A stretch of 64,000 nucleotides of DNA from Deltaproteobacteria bacterium UBA4427 (GTDB taxonomy: Bacteria > Myxococcota_A > UBA9160 > UBA4427): the NCBI GenBank assembly GCA_002390675.1, contig DGPZ01000092.1, forward strand, positions 6,492 to 70,491. The letters are read 5' to 3'. Made by a program: the position numbers and the translations under genes. The notes under the pieces were generated by a model. That model was not told the origin of the DNA. It saw only the letters and a list, made by a program, of their open reading frames with translations, and made no database searches. Shown piece after piece: positions 36,493-45,204 of this stretch (position 1 is the stretch's first letter; each line of letters begins with the position of its first letter).

Positions 36493-37248
36493 CTAGAAAA
36501 TCGCGTAGCCGCCGTCGATGCGGATCGAGTCCCCAGTGTGATACCTGGACTGTGAAGAAGCCAGGTAGGTACTGATGCCTTCTAGATCCGAGGGTTGCCC
36601 CCATCTTCGAGCGGGAGTTCGTCGCATGACAACGTCGCTCATCTGCTCATTATGCACGGCGGCTTCCGTCGCCGGGGTTTCTATCCAGCCTGGTTCCAGA
36701 GAGTTGACCTGAATGTCGTAGCGGGCGAGGCGAACTGCGAGGGAGCGTACGAGCGCGCCGACGCCTCCTTTGCTCGCCGCATAATGCGGCTGCATGGGCG
36801 CGCCGAAATGCTCGACCATGGATGAGATCGCGATCAATCGACCGCCGCTTTCTTGTTCGACCATTCGCTTAGCGAGGTCCCGCAAAGTGACGAATACGCC
36901 GTCCAGGTTGACCGCCGTCACCTTACGCCACTGTGCGAGGCTCATCTTTAACGGGTCGCGCATGTCACCAAAGCCGGCATTCGCAAAGCCCGCATGAATA
37001 TCGCCGAACCGATCGACAGTTGCGGCGAGAGCGTCCGCAACACTGGTTTCCTCGGACACGTCGCAAGAAAAGCCCGCGGCAGAGGCACCCATGCCCTCGA
37101 GGTCTGAGAGCGCAGCGGCGGTCTTCGTTTCATTGCGCGCCCAAATTGCGACACTGGCTCCGGCGCGTGCCACGCCCTTGGCGATTCCGAGGCCAATGCC
37201 GCCGTTGCCTCCGGTGATCACAACAGTAGTTCCGGTCAGATCAATCAT
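36493..37248 (-). CDS. SDR-family oxidoreductase, classical type
   Basis: 251-residue NAD(P)-dependent dehydrogenase with every classical element: TGGNGGIG nucleotide loop, FANAGFG (NNAG equivalent), catalytic Ser in ISSMVEHFG, YAASK (Tyr and Lys), and a C-terminal GDSIRIDGGYAIF. Close in appearance to FabG/gluconate 5-dehydrogenase types. It lies 112 nt after the P450 gene on the same strand and may oxidise the alcohol that the P450 makes (inference). Confidence 0.92.
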   Translation of the reverse strand: MIDLTGTTVVITGGNGGIGLGIAKGVARAGASVAIWARNETKTAAALSDLEGMGASAAGFSCDVSEETSVADALAATVDRFGDIHAGFANAGFGDMRDPLKMSLAQWRKVTAVNLDGVFVTLRDLAKRMVEQESGGRLIAISSMVEHFGAPMQPHYAASKGGVGALVRSLAVRLARYDIQVNSLEPGWIETPATEAAVHNEQMSDVVMRRTPARRWGQPSDLEGISTYLASSQSRYHTGDSIRIDGGYAIF

Positions 37249-37360
37249 GTCTTGTACGCTCAGGTTAGGTGTTAGTCCGGCATTGAGGCAGAGTTAGAAT
37301 GTAGTCAATCGCCAGCTAATGCGTGGTTGGCAGGGTCTCCGGTGGATTCGATAGCTAAGG

Positions 37361-38611
37361 CTATCGCAGGCGAACGTGAAGCATGTCGGGGCTGCGCAGG
37401 ACGGTACGTCTTGGTTGTGCGGATTCGTAGTCGAGCAGTCGCATGTTCGGAAAACGCTCAGCCAAAATTTCAAGAGAAACGACCATGTTCCGGCGAGCGA
37501 GGTGCATCCCCGGGCAGCTCTTCGCGCCGCGTCCGAATGTGAGCAGTTCTGAAGGACGGCGGTCGAGATCGAAGCGGTCTGGATCGGCATAAATGGCCGG
37601 GTCCCTGTTAGCCGCCGCCGGGGCAAAAAGCGTCCAAGAGCTGGGGGCGATCGTCGCGCCATGAAACTCAATTTCGTGAGCGGCGCTCAGTCGCGGGAGG
37701 ACTGCGATAGATGTTTCCCACCTGAGCGCTTCGGAGACCGCGTCGTCCGCGCGTGTACGATCCGCGACAACCGCCTGCCACGCCTCCGGATGAGTGAGCA
37801 GGGCGGAGAGCAAATTACCGAGCGTGCCGTGAGTCGTCTCCCCGCCCGTAGGAAAGAGCAGTCGGATATGGGCGTGAACTTCCTCGTCAGTAAGCGATCG
37901 TCCATCGATCTCCGCGTGCACAAGTGCCGAAATCACATCTTCTTTAGGCTCTGCTCGGCGAGCTTCCACGATTGGGACGAGAAAACGTGTTAGTGCATCC
38001 CTGGCGATTTTCCCAGCAGCGGGATCGTCTCGACCACGGAGAAGACCCAACGCCCAGCCGTGAAACTCTTCTTCGCGGTCTCGGGGAAGCCCTAACATTC
38101 GAGAAATAACGAGGTAAGGAAAACGGGCACAGTATCGACTCACTAGATCGACTTCATCGACCCCCTCAGCCTCAATCGAATCGATCAGCTCATGCGCGAG
38201 TTCGGCTAGTCCCGTCTCTTCATAATTAGAGATGGCGCGTGAGCGAAACGCGGGCGTCGCGAGCTTTCGATAGGCACGGTGTTCTGCGCCTTCCATGGAG
38301 ATGAAGCTACGACCAACAGCTGGCTCGAAGCCGGCCTGGTACATCAGATGGCCGGGAAAGCGCTCGTCGTCGGGAAATGCTTTGGCTAGAGCCTCGTGGC
38401 TCGTAATGACCCACGCGTCCAAGCCGAGAAAATGGGTCCGAGCGACGGGTGCTTGGCTTCGGTAGGCAGCGAGCGCCTCATGAAGTGAAGAGCCAGGCAA
38501 CTCGTCGAGGGCGAAGTCAATTTCGGATATTGGTTTCAATGAATGACTTTCTTCGGATAGAACCAATGGGGCGACACTATATTGCGACCGAAAACGCGCT
38601 TCAGCTTGCAT
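37361..38611 (-). CDS. Cytochrome P450, complete
   Basis: Soluble haem-thiolate monooxygenase of about 416 residues. Visible: I-helix LFPTGGETTHG (Gly-Gly-Glu-Thr-Thr), K-helix ExxR as EALRWE, and the haem loop FGRGAKSCPGMHLARR with the proximal Cys. The N-terminus has no anchor. ATG 38611 directly follows a TTG; it has no strong Shine-Dalgarno. It is upstream of the SDR, so a hydroxylation then oxidation pair is plausible. TAACCTGTTA lies 48 nt upstream. Substrate unknown. Confidence 0.93.
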   Translation of the reverse strand: MQAEARFRSQYSVAPLVLSEESHSLKPISEIDFALDELPGSSLHEALAAYRSQAPVARTHFLGLDAWVITSHEALAKAFPDDERFPGHLMYQAGFEPAVGRSFISMEGAEHRAYRKLATPAFRSRAISNYEETGLAELAHELIDSIEAEGVDEVDLVSRYCARFPYLVISRMLGLPRDREEEFHGWALGLLRGRDDPAAGKIARDALTRFLVPIVEARRAEPKEDVISALVHAEIDGRSLTDEEVHAHIRLLFPTGGETTHGTLGNLLSALLTHPEAWQAVVADRTRADDAVSEALRWETSIAVLPRLSAAHEIEFHGATIAPSSWTLFAPAAANRDPAIYADPDRFDLDRRPSELLTFGRGAKSCPGMHLARRNMVVSLEILAERFPNMRLLDYESAQPRRTVLRSPDMLHVRLR

Positions 38612-38658
38612 CAAAAGCTTGCTGAACTCTATGAGGATCGAGCAACCATCCTGCTGAC

Positions 38659-38668
38659 TAACCTGTTA
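38659..38668. promoter_or_regulatory. Short palindrome upstream of the P450 gene
   Basis: TAACCTGTTA contains the AAC-N2-GTT core of KstR-type operators and lies 48 nt before the P450 ATG. The core is short, so chance occurrence is quite possible. Confidence 0.25.
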
Positions 38669-38834
38669 ACGCGAATTCTAGACAACCCCTCTGCGGAAAA
38701 CGCTCTGGAACACTCCGGGGTCTCTTTGGATACGAGTGGATGATCGGCCACGACCCGAAGCGGTTTCGACTGGGGATATGCAGAAGCAATACGACGCAAT
38801 ATTTGAGGAGAAGGGCCGCGTCTGCACGGTTCGG

Positions 38835-39329
38835 CTATTCGCGAGACGGCGGCGGTTGATCGTTCTCCGGCTTCTGGGTTTCGTCGCCATCGCCTTTGCC
38901 TTCGCCATTGACCAGGAAAAGTCGGGAGAGGGCCGGGAACGCGGCGACGATCCAAATCAAGAAAGGGAGCGTGTCGGAAACGAGAGACGGTACGAGGGGT
39001 AGCTGCGGTTCGCCGCGGACCTGTGTCGCATTGAGGCCCAGGTGGGTGGCGAAGAGGAGGAATAACCCTATGACGAGACCGACGAATCGTCTTTTGAGGG
39101 TTAGGCCCGGTGTGACTAGCATTAGTCCAACAAAGGGAATCCAGTTGATGTAGCGTATTCGCCCGCCTGCGACGCGTACGCCTTCGATTCCAAGGACATC
39201 GAGCAGTCCCGCGCCCTTCGTTTTGAGGAAGACGGCGTAGGCCTGACGCCCGCCCGCTTCCTCCCAGTAGAAGCTGAGCGCGAGGGTTATCACTAAAAAC
39301 CCGAGGATAGGCAGAATGAGTCGCTTCAT
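38835..39329 (-). CDS. Exosortase-associated membrane protein (XrtH partner)
   Basis: 164-residue protein with an N-terminal signal/membrane segment (about 3-22), a periplasmic stretch, two further membrane segments (about 60-98) and one more near 118-138, ending in an acidic, Pro-rich tail. The ATG overlaps the exosortase stop as ATGA, so translation is coupled. Such small membrane partners commonly sit next to exosortases. A longer overlapping frame (38629-39339) in another register is rejected. Confidence 0.75.
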   Translation of the reverse strand: MKRLILPILGFLVITLALSFYWEEAGGRQAYAVFLKTKGAGLLDVLGIEGVRVAGGRIRYINWIPFVGLMLVTPGLTLKRRFVGLVIGLFLLFATHLGLNATQVRGEPQLPLVPSLVSDTLPFLIWIVAAFPALSRLFLVNGEGKGDGDETQKPENDQPPPSRE

Positions 39330-39865
39330 CGCGGTACAAAGATCCTGATCCAGCCGTAAAGCACGCTGACTATGATCGCGATCAGTGTGGCCTGCCAGAA
39401 GTAGAGATGAAAGAAATCAAAGGACTCGTTCCAGAAACGACCCACGAGAAGCAGCATGATGATGCGCACGAGGTTGAAGGCGAGGATCACTAGGCAGCCA
39501 AGCAAAACGCCTATTACTCTTGACCGTATAGGCGACGGAAAGGCGACGACGCAAGCTGAGTAGATCACCATCTCGAACAGACCGAGGCATTCGATGATGA
39601 TTGCGACTGCGAAGCCGTCGTAGGTCACAACATTTCCGCGCAGTGTAGTTAGTTCCGTAAAGGGGAGCAGGGTATAGTGAACGAGTCCAGCTGTGCCGCG
39701 AACGGCGGACGCGAGGGGCCCACGAAAGGTCTCAAGAGAGGCATTGAACGCCCACCCCATCAGAGCGAGATACAAGACGACCAGCAGCGGGTAGCGAACC
39801 TGAGGATTACGCCAGAGCGCTAAGGCTCGGTCGAATCGAGATTCGTTATTCACGTTCGCCGGCAT
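39326..39865 (-). CDS. xrtH: Exosortase H family transpeptidase
   Basis: 179-residue integral membrane cysteine transpeptidase that processes C-terminal sorting signals on exported proteins. The exosortase triad is visible: Cys93 in IIIECLGLFEM, Arg134 in FNLVRII and His153 in FFHLYFWQ. The short length and context fit the XrtH group, which acts on IPTLxxWG-CTERM substrates. ATG 39865 has GAGG 6 nt upstream. No protein with a CTERM-type tripartite tail is encoded in this window, so its substrates must lie elsewhere. Confidence 0.85.
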   Translation of the reverse strand: MPANVNNESRFDRALALWRNPQVRYPLLVVLYLALMGWAFNASLETFRGPLASAVRGTAGLVHYTLLPFTELTTLRGNVVTYDGFAVAIIIECLGLFEMVIYSACVVAFPSPIRSRVIGVLLGCLVILAFNLVRIIMLLLVGRFWNESFDFFHLYFWQATLIAIIVSVLYGWIRIFVPR

Positions 39866-40075
39866 CAGGCCCTCGTCTATTATTCATCAGTTTTTTCCCT
39901 GTTGACCATCGGTGGATGGATGGATCGTATTCAGTTGGGCTTCGGGCCCGCTAGCTAACTGAAAACCTGTGGTTCGACCGACGCACCGAGGTAAATCGTC
40001 CCGACGGTTACGATCTTATCAGATCTTCGAAGTGAAGCATCGCTAGGATCGTTGAGCCGCCGCCAGGATTCTGTG

Positions 40076-40095
40076 AATGACGGTGCGCCGTCATT
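40076..40095. promoter_or_regulatory. Hairpin in the 317-nt spacer upstream of slyX
   Basis: AATGACGG-TGCG-CCGTCATT is a perfect 8-bp stem with a tetraloop, 88 nt before the slyX ATG. A second small inverted repeat, GATCT-TATC-AGATC, is at 40012-40025. They may be operator or terminator elements; the rest of 39866-40182 shows no gene. Confidence 0.35.
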
Positions 40096-40182
40096 ACGCC
40101 TTTCCTCATAGATCGGTGAATCCGCGTTATGCTCGGCCCCGCGAGGCTATTTTCTGCCTTTGCCGAGCTGGAGCGTACTGCC

Positions 40183-40410
40183 ATGAGCGACCACGATCTG
40201 TCCGAAGCTATCGAAGAGCGCTTTCAGGTTCTTGAAAGCAAGGCCGTCCATACGTCTTATACAGTCGACGAACTCAATTCGGTCGTGATCCGACAGCAGG
40301 AGCAGATTGATGCGCTGATCGCCGAAGTGACGAATCTTCGAGAGGTGGTCATGACGGGCGGTGACCGGACGATCGATGCGGGGGAAGAGCCGCCTCCCCC
40401 GCACTACTAA
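40183..40410 (+). CDS. slyX: SlyX family protein
   Basis: 75-residue acidic coiled-coil protein. It begins MSDHDLSEAIEERFQVLESK, contains the heptad-like helix VDELNSVVIRQQEQIDALIAEVTNL, and ends EEPPPPHY, the conserved SlyX C-terminus. ATG 40183 is the family start; the open frame runs upstream to 40129 without matching sequence. The function of SlyX is not established. It is a single gene here, followed by a hairpin at 40434-40449. Confidence 0.88.
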   Translation: MSDHDLSEAIEERFQVLESKAVHTSYTVDELNSVVIRQQEQIDALIAEVTNLREVVMTGGDRTIDAGEEPPPPHY

Positions 40411-40433
40411 GCGACCTATGTGCGATTGCGATA

Positions 40434-40449
40434 GCCGGTCCTGACCGGC
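40434..40449 (+). terminator. Hairpin downstream of slyX
   Basis: GCCGGT-CCTG-ACCGGC, a perfect 6-bp stem 23 nt after the slyX stop, followed by ACTTTG. Weak U-run, so only a candidate. Confidence 0.4.
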
Positions 40450-40539
40450 ACTTTGACAGGCACTCGGACCGAAGTCACGCTTCGGCTGCCTCAAGGTTTC
40501 TGATGGGAAGGTGCTAGAAGCTGCGCATGGCTGTTAGGT

Positions 40540-40965
40540 TCAGCCGGGGTTTTTGTCGATGTTCGCAACGCCTTCGGGCATCTGTACCCAGGGCTGCGCT
40601 GTGTCGCACCAAAATGCGGATCCGGGAGACATCCACGAGGCGTCGTCGAGCGAGCCTGATTTAACGAACTTGACGCCGGGCATCACTCCAACTTCGCTGT
40701 AAAGCTGCGAGCCGCATTCGCCGCAGAAATAGCGAGTGACGCCTTGGCCGCTTGATCCGCCGACCCTGTAGCCCTTGGCTTCGCCTGAATCGGCGCGGAA
40801 GCCAGTCTCGGGGACGAAGCAGAACGAAGCGAAAGCACTACCGGTCGCGCGCTGGCAGTCGCGGCAATGGCAGTGGGCTTGACCGACGATGGTTTCTTTG
40901 TCGATGGCGAATTTTACAGCGCCGCAGAGGCAGCCTGCGTTTTCCCAGTTTGCTTCGATAGACAT
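40540..40965 (-). CDS. GFA-family (Mss4-like) zinc protein
   Basis: About 141 residues with the Cys pattern of glutathione-dependent formaldehyde-activating-like proteins: CLCGAVKF, HCHCRDCQRATG and YFCGECGSQLYSE, giving two zinc sites. Despite the name, most family members are uncharacterised and are not shown to act on formaldehyde. ATG 40965 has GGAG nearby; the GTG at 40971 is an in-frame alternative. It is alone, 61 nt downstream of the AKR. Confidence 0.88.
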   Translation of the reverse strand: MSIEANWENAGCLCGAVKFAIDKETIVGQAHCHCRDCQRATGSAFASFCFVPETGFRADSGEAKGYRVGGSSGQGVTRYFCGECGSQLYSEVGVMPGVKFVKSGSLDDASWMSPGSAFWCDTAQPWVQMPEGVANIDKNPG

Positions 40966-41026
40966 GTTCACTCCATTAGGGCCAAGCGTTGATCGACCCG
41001 GTGTATCGGTGCCCGCTGAAGAGTTG

Positions 41027-42043
41027 CTACCCCATCGGATACCGTATGTCGCGGCTGACGCCCTTGATCGCCTTCATGGTGGCTTTGTCCAACTCAAGGT
41101 CGCTCGCGGCGAAAATCTCGGGCAATTGATTTTCGTGCGTCGCGCCGACGATCGTTGAGGCCACGAAGTCATGTTGCTTCGACCACGCGATCGCGAGCGT
41201 CACAGGTGACATCTCGGCCTCTGCGGCGATCGCCATGAAGCGTTCGGTCGAGGCGAGCGCTTTCTCTCCAGCGAACCGCTTTGTCATTGCCGCCTGTCGC
41301 CCGCCAATTTCTAGGTAGCGAGAGAAGCGTGCGCCTTCGGGCCTCGCGCCGTCATTATACTTTCCTGAAAGAACGCCGCCGGCCAGGGGCGAATACGGAA
41401 TTAGGCTGACGCCTTCTTCGCGACAGACCTGCGCGAGTTCATCCTCGAAGCGTCGATTATTCATGCTGAAGTTGTTTTGGATCGTCTGGTATTCGGCGAC
41501 GCCGCGGCGGCGAGAGGTTTCGAGGCTTTTCATCAGGCCCCAGCTGGTCTCATTACTGCAGCCGATGATGCGCACTTTGCCAGCGCAGATGAGATCGTCG
41601 AGGGCTTCCATCGTTTCATCGAAGGCCGTGCCATGATCCGGCCAATGTGTTTGGTAGAGATCGACGTAGTCTGTCCCCAGGCGCTTTAGGCTGGCTTCGA
41701 CCGCTCGCGTAATGTTATGTCGATCAAGTGCCGTCATGCCTGCGCGCTGGGAGGCTGTCAGCCAGCCGTGGCTAGGCCCGCAGACCTTGGTTGCGAGGAT
41801 GATCGCGTCGCGATCTTTGGTCGCAAGCCACTTTCCGACGATCTCTTCGGTGCGGCCTGCCCATTTCGGATCCGGAGGGACAGGGTAATTTTCGGCGGTG
41901 TCGTAGAAGTTGATCCCTGCGTCAAAGGACTGATCAAGAATCCGCAGACTCATCTTCTCGTCGGCTTGGGCACCGAATGTCATCGTACCCATACAAATAT
42001 CGGTGACGGCTATGGCGCTCGTTCCGAGGCGTCGAGTCTTCAT
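41027..42043 (-). CDS. Aldo/keto reductase, Tas-like
   Basis: AKR barrel of 338 residues starting MKTRRLGTSAIAVTDICMGTMTFG. Catalytic Asp and Tyr are in FYDTAENYPVPP, Lys in ILATKVCG and His in YQTHWPD. The YPVPP segment and a long loop before the Lys resemble E. coli Tas. ATG 42043 is fixed by the family N-terminus; the open frame extends to 42247 across the preceding gene. It follows the propeller-cytochrome gene by 61 nt on the same strand. Confidence 0.9.
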   Translation of the reverse strand: MKTRRLGTSAIAVTDICMGTMTFGAQADEKMSLRILDQSFDAGINFYDTAENYPVPPDPKWAGRTEEIVGKWLATKDRDAIILATKVCGPSHGWLTASQRAGMTALDRHNITRAVEASLKRLGTDYVDLYQTHWPDHGTAFDETMEALDDLICAGKVRIIGCSNETSWGLMKSLETSRRRGVAEYQTIQNNFSMNNRRFEDELAQVCREEGVSLIPYSPLAGGVLSGKYNDGARPEGARFSRYLEIGGRQAAMTKRFAGEKALASTERFMAIAAEAEMSPVTLAIAWSKQHDFVASTIVGATHENQLPEIFAASDLELDKATMKAIKGVSRDIRYPMG

Positions 42044-42104
42044 AAGAGGTCCTTCCGGCGCAGGTTGCGCACTGTTTACATCGTGGGTGTCGTTGCGGTG
42101 GTGT

Positions 42105-43670
42105 TCAGTCGCCGTGTGTCGAAAGGAGATAAATTGCGAGTGCGTGCCGGTCCGCTTTGGGCAAATCGAAGATCGGCATGGGGGGCTGCGGTGCGAGGAA
42201 GAACGCCTCGAGGTCGTGGATGCTGTACCGGGTTGCGAGGCGTTCAAGTTTCTTGAGTGTCACACCTGGGAGCGCTTCAGATGCGACGTGACATGTGGCG
42301 CATGCGTGCTCGCTGAAAAGCGCTCGGCCCCGGTCCTCGAGGGTTGGGCGATTTGCTGGACTAATAGAACTCAGCCGCGCCTCGGCGGTCATGGCGGCTT
42401 CCGCAGATTCTTCGGTCTGGCGGGTCGCAGTCCTTTCCGCACTTCTTGTTTTGGTTGAGCTTTGTGAGTTCTTCTTGGCGACGCGATAGATCGCGTTGCC
42501 GTAGTCGTCGCTGATATAGAAGGCTCCGTCGGGGCCTTCTGCGATATCGACGGGACGCCCAATGACGTCTCCATCTTTTTCAAAGCCCGTTAGGAAGGGG
42601 AGTTCCGTGATCTGGCCATCGGGACCCCAATGGAGTGAAACGACCTGATAGCCGTCGAGTATGGAGCGGTTCCATGATCCATGGAGCGCGACGAGCGCAG
42701 CGCCACGATAGGAAGAGTCCGCATCGTCGCGCCGAATGAACGTGATGCCGAGCGGAGCGTTATGTGCGCGGAATGAATGAACGGGCGGAAGTGCGCTCGC
42801 AACTCGGTCTTCGTTTCCGTCGCCGAATTCTGGATCCGGTTCCGACTCTGTCTTCTCGTTTGCAACCGCGTAGGGCCAGCCATAGAAGCCGCCCTCCTCA
42901 ATGTGGTTGAGTTCGCAGGCCGGATAGTCATTACCAAGCAGATCGCGGCCGTTATCCGTCCCGTAGAGGGTATTCGTCCCGGGCTGCCAATCGAAGCCAA
43001 CCGTGTTGCGCAGTCCCGTGGCGAAGGTTGTTTCGCCAGATCCGTCAGCCTCAAAGCGGAGCATTGTCGCTCGGCGCGGGTCTTCCTCTTCGCAGGCATT
43101 GCAACTCGATCCGACCGTTAGGTAGAGGGCATCGTCGGGGCCGAAGCGCAGGGTTCGCCGCCAGTGATTTCCGCCTTCTGGAATTCCAATAACGATTCGT
43201 TCGACTTCGCCCGCGACTGTGATCGTATCCAAGCCGGCTTCCGCAATCGCGACGCGCGCGATTGCGCCGGCTTCACCGATATAGAGCGCGCCTTCGTGAA
43301 AGTCGATGCCGTGGGGGCGATCGAGACCCTCAACGATCACGCGAGTGCCATCCGAGAAACCGTCGCCGTCCTGGTCTGCGAGAACGTGCGAGATCTGGCC
43401 GAGCCTAGTCTGTGATACGAGAAGCGATCCGTCGGGACTGACGCGTAGGAGTCTGGCGTCGGCAAGGCCTTGGGCCCAAAGTGTTACTTCGTAGCCGTTC
43501 GGAGCTCGAAGTCGCCTTTCCGAAATTTCCAGAGTCGGGGTGGGTGCGATGCGGCCTATCAGTTTGTCGAGCAGTGGCCCGCGAAGGGCATAGCCGTCAG
43601 GGAAAAAGATCCAGAAGATCACGGCGGTGATGAGCAGGAATCCGAAGATCCGAAGCATCCACTTTTTCAT
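42105..43670 (-). CDS. Sorbosone-dehydrogenase-like propeller with C-terminal cytochrome c
   Basis: 521-residue membrane-anchored oxidoreductase: an N-terminal membrane segment (about 5-25), a six-bladed propeller of the soluble glucose/L-sorbosone dehydrogenase type (about 55-410, with DQDGDG, GRNxxGFDWQP-like and APLGITFI blades), a Ser/Thr/Glu-rich linker and a cytochrome c domain with CATCH. Oxidises a sugar or alcohol in the periplasm, probably with PQQ, and passes electrons through its own haem. It is a smaller cousin of the dehydrogenase at 12133. A TGACAC-N12-GTGTCA repeat lies about 90 nt upstream. Confidence 0.87.
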   Translation of the reverse strand: MKKWMLRIFGFLLITAVIFWIFFPDGYALRGPLLDKLIGRIAPTPTLEISERRLRAPNGYEVTLWAQGLADARLLRVSPDGSLLVSQTRLGQISHVLADQDGDGFSDGTRVIVEGLDRPHGIDFHEGALYIGEAGAIARVAIAEAGLDTITVAGEVERIVIGIPEGGNHWRRTLRFGPDDALYLTVGSSCNACEEEDPRRATMLRFEADGSGETTFATGLRNTVGFDWQPGTNTLYGTDNGRDLLGNDYPACELNHIEEGGFYGWPYAVANEKTESEPDPEFGDGNEDRVASALPPVHSFRAHNAPLGITFIRRDDADSSYRGAALVALHGSWNRSILDGYQVVSLHWGPDGQITELPFLTGFEKDGDVIGRPVDIAEGPDGAFYISDDYGNAIYRVAKKNSQSSTKTRSAERTATRQTEESAEAAMTAEARLSSISPANRPTLEDRGRALFSEHACATCHVASEALPGVTLKKLERLATRYSIHDLEAFFLAPQPPMPIFDLPKADRHALAIYLLSTHGD

Positions 43671-43758
43671 TGGGCCTCTCGCATGGGGATCGCCCCCGCG
43701 TAGTTCGTGGCGCGGTGTTGATTCGTGCCGGTCTCAGTTTAGTCGTTATTTTAAATTT

Positions 43759-43782
43759 TGACACATCGGTATAAAAGTGTCA
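43759..43782. promoter_or_regulatory. Inverted repeat upstream of the propeller-cytochrome gene
   Basis: TGACAC-N12-GTGTCA is a perfect 6-bp inverted repeat in an AT-rich island (43745-43776), about 90 nt before the ATG at 43670. Fits a regulator binding site or promoter. Confidence 0.4.
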
Positions 43783-43884
43783 GGTCTATCCCCGGCAGTG
43801 CCTGCTGAGGTAATGGCGCGAGTTGACTAGAGCCTGCCGAGTTGAACCCCAGATGACGATGGTGAGGCTTCGGCGCTGCGCTCT

Positions 43885-45204
43885 TCAAACGACACGAAGG
43901 GCAATGCGATGGCATGCGTTATTGAGATAGCCCTTGGGATTCCAGCCGGGAACGAGCATGGGTTGCATTCGGCCGCGCTCATCCGTCGCTCGGGCCCAGA
44001 CTTCGTAGTAGCCGGGCCTAGGGAAGCGGACCGAGCGCTCGAAGCGTTGCCAAGCCAGGCGGTTCGCCGGTGGTGAAAGTTTCGATCGAGTCCAGGTTTG
44101 GCCGAAGTCGATCGACAAATCCACGCTTGCGACGGAGTCGTCTCCAGCCCACGCGAAGCCACCGATACTAACGACGGTGTTTCGCGGATGGACGGTACCA
44201 GACGGCGTTGAGGTGATGAGGGACTTCACGGGCATCGACTCGATGATGCACATGTCCTCGTCGGCGACGTTTTGGCCTGGCGTGACGGGGTTGCAGGGCA
44301 CGCGATAGGCCTTGCCCGTCATCTTGACGCCGTCGTGCACGCGGTTGCGTACATCGATACGCCCCAGCCATTTCCCAGACGCTGATCCGGGCCAGCCTCC
44401 GCAAACTAAGCGGAGGGGGGCGCCGTGCAGATCCGGAATCGCTTCCCCGTTCATGGCGAAGGCGATCAGCGTTTCGTCTTCGAGGGCCTTGGCGATCGGA
44501 ACGCCTCGAGAGATGACAACCTTCTCGGGTTGGCCACTCGGGTGCAGGTCAGCCCCGGTGTACCCGATGTAGACCGCGTCCTCGCGCAAGCCGACGGCCT
44601 CGAGCACGTCACGCAACCGAACTCCCGTCCATTCAGGGCATCCAATAGCACCCGTCGTCCATTGGTTGCCGGGGGCACGCGGGCGAAATTCCGCGCGACC
44701 ATTACCGCCGCATTCGAGTTGGAGCTGATAGGTGTAGGTCGGGAACTCGCGCTTCAGATCAGTGATCGTAAAACTACGGGCGTTTTGAACAGACTCGCCG
44801 CCGATCTCTAGTTTCCAATTGTCTGCGCTCGTCGTCAGTGGTGGGATTCCGTTGTTGCGAACGAAGAGCCGGGAGGCGGGCGTTACGAGATCGTTGAGCA
44901 GATGGGGCGGTGTTTCCGCACTAAGAGGGCGATCGTTAAGAACCACGAGACCCGATTCTTTGCCGGGGATCTGAAAGGGCTGCGTCGTGGCCGCGAAGGC
45001 GGCTGGAATTAGGCCGGCTGGCATTCCCTTCGAGAAGGGAATGCTCATTCCTATGGCTGCGCCTAACGCCGAGAGTCCCGCACTACGAAGAAATCCACGA
45101 CGGGTTTGGGGGTCGCTGCGTCGGCCCCAGGTTTTTTCGTCTGCAGCAATGGGATCTTCTGCGTAGAGCTCGAAGAGTCCTCGCTCGAATCGTCCGTGCG
45201 TCAT
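43885..45204 (-). CDS. Molybdopterin oxidoreductase, sulfite dehydrogenase SorA/SoxC family
   Basis: 439 residues, exported by the Tat route (TRRGFLRSAG, Arg35-Arg36, then a hydrophobic stretch). The sulfite-oxidase fold is seen: QLECGGNGR with the molybdenum-ligating Cys165, WTGVRLRDVLEAVGL, GYTGADLHPSG, and a C-terminal Mo-co dimerisation domain with FAWAGDDSVASVDLSIDFGQTW. It oxidises sulfite or a related oxyanion in the periplasm. Its ATG overlaps the end of the cytochrome gene as ATGA, so the two form a SorAB-like pair. Confidence 0.87.
   Translation of the reverse strand: MTHGRFERGLFELYAEDPIAADEKTWGRRSDPQTRRGFLRSAGLSALGAAIGMSIPFSKGMPAGLIPAAFAATTQPFQIPGKESGLVVLNDRPLSAETPPHLLNDLVTPASRLFVRNNGIPPLTTSADNWKLEIGGESVQNARSFTITDLKREFPTYTYQLQLECGGNGRAEFRPRAPGNQWTTGAIGCPEWTGVRLRDVLEAVGLREDAVYIGYTGADLHPSGQPEKVVISRGVPIAKALEDETLIAFAMNGEAIPDLHGAPLRLVCGGWPGSASGKWLGRIDVRNRVHDGVKMTGKAYRVPCNPVTPGQNVADEDMCIIESMPVKSLITSTPSGTVHPRNTVVSIGGFAWAGDDSVASVDLSIDFGQTWTRSKLSPPANRLAWQRFERSVRFPRPGYYEVWARATDERGRMQPMLVPGWNPKGYLNNACHRIALRVV

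Noticed and set aside
38629..39339. 236-codon minus-strand frame overlapping the exosortase partner
   Set aside because: Its translation is rich in Arg and low complexity, typical of a shadow; the 164-residue frame has membrane segments and ATGA coupling to the exosortase.
43759..43776. TTGACA followed by TATAAA read as a sigma-70 promoter on the plus strand
   Set aside because: Spacing between the two boxes is only about 6 nt instead of about 17, and there is no plus-strand gene downstream.
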